The notes under the pieces were generated by a model. That model saw nothing but the letters and a program-made list of their open reading frames with translations, was not told where the DNA came from and made no database searches. The translations under genes were made by a program, and so were the position numbers. DNA of 19,898 nt from JADHLN01 sp965658435. GTDB taxonomy: Bacteria > Pseudomonadota > Alphaproteobacteria > Rickettsiales > JABIRX01. Position 1 is the first letter of the stretch; each line of letters starts with the position of its first letter. Of the stretch, positions 14,447 to 19,898 are shown in pieces. The DNA is taken from NCBI GenBank assembly GCA_965658435.1, contig CBFHSE010000029.1, forward strand, positions 1 to 19,898, in the 5' to 3' direction.

Positions 14447-15547
14447 TTATTTTAATTGATTATAAATGAAGTTAGAAATTTTATCATGGCTTACATTTCT
14501 TGAGATAAAAGCCTTTCCGATACCATTCATCAAAATTAAAGTTAAGTTACCATTAATATTTTTTTTATCTTTATACATATTATTTATTAAATTTTCTGCA
14601 TGCCACTCTAATTGAATATTTAGCATATTAGTTGTAATACCAAAATATTTGAAATGCTCTTCAAGTTTTTTAATTTCATCTGCTTTTAAAAAACCCATAT
14701 TTTCTGAAAATTTCATAGCAAGAACTAAGCCAATAGCAACAGCTTCTCCATGTTTTAATAAATTACTATAACCAGTTTCTTTTTCTAAAGAGTGGGCAAA
14801 GCTATGCCCTAAATTTAACAATGCTCTTTGTTGATTTTCCCTTTCATCAGCTGCAACAATTCTTGCTTTAGCAAGACAGCATATTTCAATAATTTTAGAA
14901 AGAGTTTTTGGCTCTAATTTTTTAATTTTTTCCTTATTTTTTTCAAGATATGTAAAGAATTTTGGATCATCTATCAACGCATATTTAACTATTTCTGCAT
15001 AGCCAGAATTAAACTCTCTCTTCGATAGGCTGTTTACAGTTAAAGGGTCGATTACAACTAATTTTGGTTGGTAAAAGCTACCAATCAAATTTTTTCCATA
15101 ATTACTATTAATACCAGTTTTGCCTCCAACGCTGCTATCAACTTGAGCTAATAATGAAGTTGGTATTTGAATAAAATTAATTCCTCGCATGATAATGCTT
15201 GCAGTAAATCCAGATAAATCACCGATTACTCCTCCTCCTAATGCAATAATTGTAGAATTTCTATCTGGCTCATAACTCAAAATTTTATTACATAATTTAG
15301 TAAGATTTACAAATGATTTTAAATGTTCACCTGGCTTTAAGATTATAGGCAAGATATTATATGAGGAATTTTTTAGAGATTTTTCTATATCCTTAAGGTA
15401 AATATCAGCTACGTTTTCATCACTAATAATAAATATTTTTTTACCGATATTTAATTCCTTTAAATATTTAGATATATTTTTAATTGAATTATTTTCAATG
15501 ATTATATCATATGATCTTTCTGCAAGATCTAGCTTAACTTTAGACAT
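14447..15547 (-). CDS. aroB: 3-dehydroquinate synthase
   Basis: Second step of the shikimate pathway: closes DAHP to 3-dehydroquinate with NAD+ and a divalent metal. The NAD-binding and catalytic block runs through ALGGGVIGDLSGF (102-114), IPTSLLAQVDSSVGGKTGIN (128-147) and KNLIGSFYQP. The expected metal ligands are present: E185 (GYAEIVKY), H248 (NLGHSFAH) and H266 (KHGEAVAIG). Length 366, normal. The ATG overlaps the aroK stop by 8 nt, so the two are coupled. A complete enzyme is notable because many host-bound Rickettsiales lack the shikimate pathway. Confidence 0.96.
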   Translation of the reverse strand: MSKVKLDLAERSYDIIIENNSIKNISKYLKELNIGKKIFIISDENVADIYLKDIEKSLKNSSYNILPIILKPGEHLKSFVNLTKLCNKILSYEPDRNSTIIALGGGVIGDLSGFTASIIMRGINFIQIPTSLLAQVDSSVGGKTGINSNYGKNLIGSFYQPKLVVIDPLTVNSLSKREFNSGYAEIVKYALIDDPKFFTYLEKNKEKIKKLEPKTLSKIIEICCLAKARIVAADERENQQRALLNLGHSFAHSLEKETGYSNLLKHGEAVAIGLVLAMKFSENMGFLKADEIKKLEEHFKYFGITTNMLNIQLEWHAENLINNMYKDKKNINGNLTLILMNGIGKAFISRNVSHDKISNFIYNQLK

Positions 15548-16055
15548 TTAATTTTGTAATAATTTGATTAGTAATTAGATTAATATCAGAATTATTGGTG
15601 GGTATTATGATATCTGCATCTTGGTAATATTTTTCTCTTTCATTAAAAAGTTGGGTAAGCTTATCGCTTAAATTACAGTTTTTTAAAAGCGGCCTTGCAT
15701 CTGATAGTTTAACTCTGTTTGCTAAAATATTTATATCTGTTTTTAAATATATTACAACAGCATGTTTTTTTAATAAAATACGATTTTCCTTTTTGTTAAA
15801 ACTACCTCCGCCGCAAGATAAGATATAATTATTATTATTGGTGCAGATATTTTTGAGATTTTTGCATTCCAATTCTCTAAAAAAATCCTCTCCGTTCTTT
15901 GCAAATATATCATTTATTTTTTGCTGCTGTTTTTTCTCAATCTCCTTATCAAGATCAAGGAAGGATTTTTTAAGTTTTTTAGCTAAAAATTCTCCAATAG
16001 TAGTTTTTCCAGAGCCCATCATGCCAATGAGAGCTATATTTTCTTTATTTTGCAT
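15540..16055 (-). CDS. aroK: Shikimate kinase
   Basis: Phosphorylates shikimate with ATP. The Walker A loop is GMMGSGKTT (residues 11-19), followed by the DxD pair DLD (34-36), R60 in FFRELE, the GGG shikimate-binding loop SCGGGSF (80-86) and the lid Arg in DARPLL (R121). I chose the ATG at 16055 (171 residues); a TTG at 16064 would add three residues. The start lies inside the end of the upstream HIG1-like gene and has no Shine-Dalgarno, so it probably depends on coupling. Forms an operon with aroB downstream. Confidence 0.94.
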   Translation of the reverse strand: MQNKENIALIGMMGSGKTTIGEFLAKKLKKSFLDLDKEIEKKQQQKINDIFAKNGEDFFRELECKNLKNICTNNNNYILSCGGGSFNKKENRILLKKHAVVIYLKTDINILANRVKLSDARPLLKNCNLSDKLTQLFNEREKYYQDADIIIPTNNSDINLITNQIITKLNV

Positions 16056-16233
16056 AAAAAACAAAAAGTAAAAATAAAAAAAATAGAGTCGAGGCTTGAA
16101 GTCCTACACGTATTCTCATCATCTTATTGCTTTTAACATCATCATCACCTTTATGCCTTATCATATAAAATAAACCTACAAAAACAGAACATAAAGTAGC
16201 TAACATCAAAAAAATTACAATTATTCCAAACAT
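16045..16233 (-). CDS. Small twin-transmembrane protein, HIG1-domain type
   Basis: A 62-residue protein with two hydrophobic helices (about 2-24 and 45-60) separated by a short charged loop with SNKMMRIRVGLQA. This R-x-R-V-x-x-Q core is like the HIG1 (hypoxia-induced) domain found in mitochondria and, as a short twin-TM protein, in alphaproteobacteria; in mitochondria and some bacteria it associates with cytochrome oxidase. It overlaps the start of aroK by 11 nt and heads the minus-strand operon. Family match is by motif only; a role in respiration here is inferred. Confidence 0.75.
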   Translation of the reverse strand: MFGIIVIFLMLATLCSVFVGLFYMIRHKGDDDVKSNKMMRIRVGLQASTLFFLFLLFVFYAK

Positions 16234-16318
16234 ATTTTATCTTATTAATTATATTTTACTTGAGTTTTTCTAACTTTTCAAATAATAATATTCACCTAAT
16301 TAATATTTAGGTCAAATA

Positions 16319-16657
16319 ATGGCAAGAGTAACAGTTGAAGATTGCACAAAAATAATCCCTAATCGCTTTGAACTTGTTGTTTTAGCAAGTAGAAGAGCCC
16401 GTGATATATCCTCTGGAGCGGAAATTAATATTGATCGAGATAACGATAAAGACGCTGTTGTAGCTCTTAGAGAGGTAGCAGATGAAAAAATATCCAAGGA
16501 ATATTTATTAGAAGAAGTTATCTCATCATATGAATCTAATACAAAATATGTTTCTGAGCAGCACAGCGAAGATAAGTCTAAATCTGATGACTCATCTAAT
16601 ATAGCTAATGATCCTAAAGCAATTTTTGCAGAAGATAATCTTGAAATAGAAGATTAA
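16319..16657 (+). CDS. rpoZ: DNA-directed RNA polymerase omega subunit
   Basis: Small subunit that helps assemble RNA polymerase by binding beta prime and takes part in ppGpp sensing in proteobacteria. Conserved parts: MARVTVEDC at the start, PNRFELVVLASRRARDISSG (residues 14-33) and the KDAVVALREVADEKIS helix (about 43-58). Length 112, within the alphaproteobacterial range; the tail from about 75 is acidic and Ser/Asp-rich. An AGG about 8 nt before the ATG can serve as ribosome binding site. It lies just before the RSH gene, the usual alphaproteobacterial neighbour. Confidence 0.95.
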   Translation: MARVTVEDCTKIIPNRFELVVLASRRARDISSGAEINIDRDNDKDAVVALREVADEKISKEYLLEEVISSYESNTKYVSEQHSEDKSKSDDSSNIANDPKAIFAEDNLEIED

Positions 16658-16679
16658 TCTTTTTTAAGACACAGCTTTC

Positions 16680-16708
16680 TTGTTATTAGTAAATTAATAA
16701 TGTAAAAT
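16680..16708 (+). promoter_or_regulatory. Possible promoter of the RSH gene
   Basis: -35 TTGTTA (16680-16685), 17-nt spacer, -10 TAAAAT (16703-16708), predicting a start about 25 nt before the ATG at 16739. It lies after the rpoZ stop, so the RSH gene may have its own promoter besides any read-through. Confidence 0.42.
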
Positions 16709-16738
16709 CACAATATAAATTGATTTTGCTTATAATCT

Positions 16739-18886
16739 ATGTCACTAGAGCTACAGTTACTTGAAAAAATAGAAAGCTATAATCCTAACTGCGACAAGGA
16801 TTTATTAAAAAAAGCTATAGAATTTTCAAAAATAGCCCATAAGGAACAAAAAAGAGCATCAGGAGAGCCATATTTTACCCACCCACTTGAAGTTGCTAAT
16901 ATTTTAGCTGATCTAAAATTAGATGATTCTTCAATAATCACAGGTTTACTTCATGATACGGTAGAAGATACAAATGTAACTAATGAAAAAATAAAAGAAG
17001 AATTTAACGAAGAAGTTGCAACTTTAGTTGAGGGTTTAACCAAATTAAATAAAATTAAATATCAGCCTGAAAATGTTCGTCAGGCAGAAAATTTTAGAAA
17101 ATTATTATTAGCAATGTCTAAGGATATTAGAATTTTGTTAATAAAGATATGTGACAGATTGCATAATATGAGAACAATTTCTCATATAAAATCAAAATTA
17201 AAAAAAATTAAAATAGCCCAAGAAACATTAGAAATTTATGCTCCACTCACTGAAAGAATAGGTATTCATAAAATAAAAGATGAATTACAAGATTTAGCTT
17301 TTAAAGAGATAAATCCAGAGGTAAGAGAATCTTTGGTTCAAAGGTTAGAATTTTTGAAGTCGCAAATTGATGAAAATATCATTGATAAAATAATAGCAGA
17401 TTTAAGAAGTGTTTTATTGGAAAGATCTATAGATTGTAAAATTTATGGTAGAACTAAAAGGCCATATTCAATATGGCAAAAAATGCAGCTCAAAAACATA
17501 AGTTTTGAACAATTATCTGATATAATGGCTTTCAGAATAATAGTTAAAAGCAAGGATGATTGTTATAAAATATTGGGAGTAATCCATGATATTTTTTCAT
17601 GCATACCTGGTAGTTTTAAAGATTATATATCAACACCTAAACAAAATGGTTATCAATCTCTTCACACTAAAGTTATTGGCCCACAAAAAAGAAAGATTGA
17701 AATTCAAATTAGAACAGAAGAAATGCATAATATAGCTGAATATGGAATTGCTGCTCATTGGTCATATAAGCAGGGTGTTAACAATAAATCACAAGAGTTT
17801 AATTATCGATGGATTTCGGAGCTTCTTAATATTTTAGAATATAGTTCAGATCCTGAAGAATTTATTCAAAATACTAGACTTGAAATGTATCAGGATCAGG
17901 TTTTTTGTTTTAGTCCTAAAGGAGATTTAATAGCATTGCCTCAGGGTGCAACAATAATAGATTTTGCTTATGCTGTGCACTCAGATGTTGGTAATACCTG
18001 TATGGGAGCAAAAATAAATGGAGTAATTACACCTCTTAGAACTATTTTATCTAATGGTGATCAGGTAGAAATTATTTGTTCTAAAAATCAAAAGCCCTCT
18101 GAAACATGGGATGAATTTGTTATAACTGGTAAAGCTAAATCACAAATTAAAAAGCATATTAGATCCAAAAAAATTGAGCTTTTTAAAGAAACTGGCAAAA
18201 ATATTTTACAACGCTTATTTCATGATAAAAAAGTTGAGTTAAACAATAATATTCTAAAAAAAATATTAAATATTTTTTCTAAATCATCTATTGATGAATT
18301 ATATATAGCTGTTGGAGAGGGTTTGATATCTAAAGCGGACATATTCAAAGCTTGTTATCCAGATTATAAAGAAGAAACAAACAGTTTTATTAAGCTATTA
18401 AAAAGAAAGTCTTTTTCTAAAAAAGTAAAAATAGAAGCTAATGATAATAAGGCGGATATTAAAGGTGTTATATCTGGAATGCCTGTTCATTTTGCTGGCT
18501 GTTGTCACCCTGTTAAAGGAGATAAAATAATAGGAGTTGTTCATACTGGTAAAGGTATTACAGTTCATCATAATCGCTGTAGAAACATAAAAAAAACAAC
18601 TAATAAAGATAATTTTATAAAATTATCCTGGAATGATGAAATAAGTAATAAATTATATATTGGGAGATTAAAAATTGTCGCTGCTAATAACTTTGGAGTT
18701 ATCTCAACTATTGTAAGTAAAATTTCAAGCCAAAATATAAATATTTCTAACTTGAAGATTTTGCATAAAACAGATTCATATTATGAATTATTAGTTGATT
18801 TAGATATCGAAAATTTAAAATCTATGCAAAATTTAAAAGCGGTATTAAGAGCAATGAAAATAATATATTCAGTATCAAGAGGTTAA
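16739..18886 (+). CDS. spoT: RelA/SpoT homologue (RSH), (p)ppGpp hydrolase with altered synthetase motif
   Basis: Long RSH controlling the stringent-response alarmone (p)ppGpp. The HD hydrolase domain keeps its metal ligands: H48 (THPLEV), H72-D73 (LLHDTVEDT) and D139 (ICDRLHNMRT). The synthetase domain keeps GRTKRPYSIWQKM (237-249), D261 (SDIMAFR), Y305 (NGYQSLHT) and E321 (KIEIQIRT). However, the RxKD motif typical of bifunctional enzymes reads SFKD (292-295), Arg replaced by Ser. A TGS domain (about 382-445, VFCFSPKGDLIALP), a Zn-finger/helical region with HFAGCCHPV (about 583-591) and a C-terminal ACT domain (about 640-710) complete it. Length 715 is normal, unlike the split fragments of Rickettsia. 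Hydrolase activity looks safe; synthetase activity is less certain. Confidence 0.94.
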   Translation: MSLELQLLEKIESYNPNCDKDLLKKAIEFSKIAHKEQKRASGEPYFTHPLEVANILADLKLDDSSIITGLLHDTVEDTNVTNEKIKEEFNEEVATLVEGLTKLNKIKYQPENVRQAENFRKLLLAMSKDIRILLIKICDRLHNMRTISHIKSKLKKIKIAQETLEIYAPLTERIGIHKIKDELQDLAFKEINPEVRESLVQRLEFLKSQIDENIIDKIIADLRSVLLERSIDCKIYGRTKRPYSIWQKMQLKNISFEQLSDIMAFRIIVKSKDDCYKILGVIHDIFSCIPGSFKDYISTPKQNGYQSLHTKVIGPQKRKIEIQIRTEEMHNIAEYGIAAHWSYKQGVNNKSQEFNYRWISELLNILEYSSDPEEFIQNTRLEMYQDQVFCFSPKGDLIALPQGATIIDFAYAVHSDVGNTCMGAKINGVITPLRTILSNGDQVEIICSKNQKPSETWDEFVITGKAKSQIKKHIRSKKIELFKETGKNILQRLFHDKKVELNNNILKKILNIFSKSSIDELYIAVGEGLISKADIFKACYPDYKEETNSFIKLLKRKSFSKKVKIEANDNKADIKGVISGMPVHFAGCCHPVKGDKIIGVVHTGKGITVHHNRCRNIKKTTNKDNFIKLSWNDEISNKLYIGRLKIVAANNFGVISTIVSKISSQNINISNLKILHKTDSYYELLVDLDIENLKSMQNLKAVLRAMKIIYSVSRG

Positions 18887-19609
18887 ATGAAACAGAATCT
18901 TAGATTAGGAGTTAATATTGATCACGTAGCAACTATTAGAAACGCAAGGGGGGGTAAGCACCCATGCCCAATTAAGGCTGCATTAATAGCTCAAAATGCA
19001 GGTGCTGATGGAATTACCGCCCATTTAAGAGAAGATAGAAGGCATATATCAGATTTAGACATAAAAGAAATAAAGAAAAATATTTCAATTCCTTTAAATT
19101 TAGAAATGGCAGCAACAGATGAGATGCTAGAAATTGCTTTGAAAACAAAGCCTAATGCTGTATGTATTGTTCCTGAAAAAAGGCAAGAAATAACCACGGA
19201 AGGAGGCTTGGATCTTAAAAAAATTAGAAATTTTAATTATTATATAAAAGAATTGAGGAAAGCTGATATTAGGATATCATTATTCCTTGAGCCTGAAATA
19301 GAAATGATAAACATAGCTCATGATATTGGCGCTGATATTATAGAATTTCATACTGGTAAATATTGTAATTTAGTAGATAATAATGCAGAATTTATAAAAA
19401 TTACAGATGCAGCCAAATATACAAAAAAACTGGGTATAGAAGCTCATGCAGGTCATGGCTTAGATTATAATAAGGCTAGAGAGATAGCTAAGATTCTGGA
19501 AATTAAAGAGTTAAATATAGGACATTTTCTAATAGGTGATGCAATTTTTATTGGTTTAGAAAATGCAATAAAAAAAATGAAACTAACTATAGAAGAGGTC
19601 AGGAAATGA
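18887..19609 (+). CDS. pdxJ: Pyridoxine 5'-phosphate synthase
   Basis: Condenses 1-deoxy-xylulose-5-phosphate with 3-amino-2-oxopropyl phosphate to pyridoxine 5'-phosphate (vitamin B6 synthesis, DXP-dependent route). Conserved blocks: RLGVNIDHVATIRNARGG (residues 5-22), GADGITAHLREDRRHI (about 39-54), the Glu in NLEMAATDEM and the HTG/GHGL phosphate-binding parts near the C-terminus (EFHTGKY, AHAGHGLDYN). Length 240, normal. Its ATG follows the RSH stop directly with no gap and its stop overlaps the acpS start (ATGA), so the three genes are coupled. The organism probably keeps DXP available, in agreement with ispH. Confidence 0.96.
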   Translation: MKQNLRLGVNIDHVATIRNARGGKHPCPIKAALIAQNAGADGITAHLREDRRHISDLDIKEIKKNISIPLNLEMAATDEMLEIALKTKPNAVCIVPEKRQEITTEGGLDLKKIRNFNYYIKELRKADIRISLFLEPEIEMINIAHDIGADIIEFHTGKYCNLVDNNAEFIKITDAAKYTKKLGIEAHAGHGLDYNKAREIAKILEIKELNIGHFLIGDAIFIGLENAIKKMKLTIEEVRK

Positions 19610-19898
19610 TTTATGGTATAGGCACAGATATTGTTAAAATTGCACGAATAAGAGAACTTTACGAAAATTATGATGAAAAATTCATCAATAAAATTTTATC
19701 AGCTGAAGAGCTAGATATTTTTCATGGTTTTCCTCTAAAAAGAAGAAGGATTGCTTATTTAGCAAAGAGGTTTGCAGCAAAAGAAGCTTTTGTCAAAGCG
19801 TTAGGAACTGGATTTAGAGATGATATAAATTTTACTTCAATTAGTGTTTATAATAATAAATTAGGTAGACCAAATTTAGAATTAAAAGAAAATATTAA
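19606..19898 (+). CDS. acpS: Holo-[acyl-carrier-protein] synthase, partial (3' end beyond right edge)
   Basis: Transfers the phosphopantetheine arm of CoA to acyl carrier protein for fatty acid synthesis. The 97 visible codons show IYGIGTDIVKIARIRELY (residue 2 on, with the metal-site Asp of GTDIV), LSAEELDIF, the signature AYLAKRFAAKEAFVKALGTG (about 52-71) and LGRP. The ATG overlaps the pdxJ stop in the classic ATGA form. The frame is open to the edge; about 30-40 residues are probably missing. The pdxJ-acpS order is common in proteobacteria. Confidence 0.95.
   Translation, partial: MIYGIGTDIVKIARIRELYENYDEKFINKILSAEELDIFHGFPLKRRRIAYLAKRFAAKEAFVKALGTGFRDDINFTSISVYNNKLGRPNLELKENI

Noticed and set aside
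16651..16666. AGATTAATCT palindrome followed by Ts after rpoZ
   Set aside because: Stem too short and AT-rich to call a terminator with any confidence.
1..19898. CRISPR arrays, IS elements, toxin-antitoxin pairs or phage genes
   Set aside because: No regularly spaced repeats, transposase motifs, terminal inverted repeats or recognised phage or toxin families were seen.

Overview
The window is strongly AT-rich, with short intergenic gaps, many overlapping genes and few clear Shine-Dalgarno sequences. Almost all core genes look alphaproteobacterial: rpoZ followed by a long RSH (SpoT/Rel) gene, pdxJ and acpS; aroK-aroB followed by a CorC/HlyC-type membrane protein; and a retropepsin-like protease of the kind known from Rickettsia (APRc). 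An ankyrin-repeat protein, a tail-anchored repeat protein and the low GC suggest a host-associated lineage of the Rickettsiales or Holosporales type. The intact shikimate genes (aroK, aroB), kdsB and a full-length RSH point to a less reduced member than classical Rickettsia. This placement is an inference from gene content and order.

Layout. Positions 1-1560 (minus) hold most of a divergent RmuC-like protein that runs off the left edge and carries an acidic C-terminal extension with 23 consecutive GAA (Glu) codons. It diverges from a tightly overlapping plus-strand run, 1665-5498: glmU (UDP-GlcNAc synthesis), ispH (isoprenoids), a secreted cyclophilin-type prolyl isomerase and an MscS-type channel. 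A terminator at 5713-5746 closes the minus-strand outer-membrane beta-barrel gene (5777-6667), which lies behind a 79-residue membrane protein. A second plus-strand run, 7066-10575, holds an ankyrin protein, a membrane-anchored retropepsin and an Fe-S RNA uracil-C5 methyltransferase.

Positions 10550-12258 form a small accessory block: two unrecognised minus-strand genes, one of them a tail-anchored protein with degenerate L-T-x-x-Q repeats, and a divergent 130-residue protein of unknown function. Good promoter matches face both ways between them. The 3' end of a tRNA-Lys(CUU) gene points at this block. After it come kdsB (CMP-Kdo synthesis for LPS), the convergent operon HIG1-like/aroK/aroB/CorC-like read leftwards (16233 to 13153), and the rightward block rpoZ, rsh, pdxJ, acpS, with acpS cut by the right edge.

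Together the genes cover envelope building (GlmU, KdsB, OMP, IspH), aromatic and vitamin B6 synthesis, the stringent response, and a few probable host-interaction or envelope factors. The most unusual items are the perfect GAA/Glu microsatellite on a degenerate RmuC, the tail-anchored repeat protein with its divergent partner, the ankyrin protein with an unrecognised N-terminal domain, and an Arg-to-Ser change in the RxKD motif of the RSH synthetase domain.
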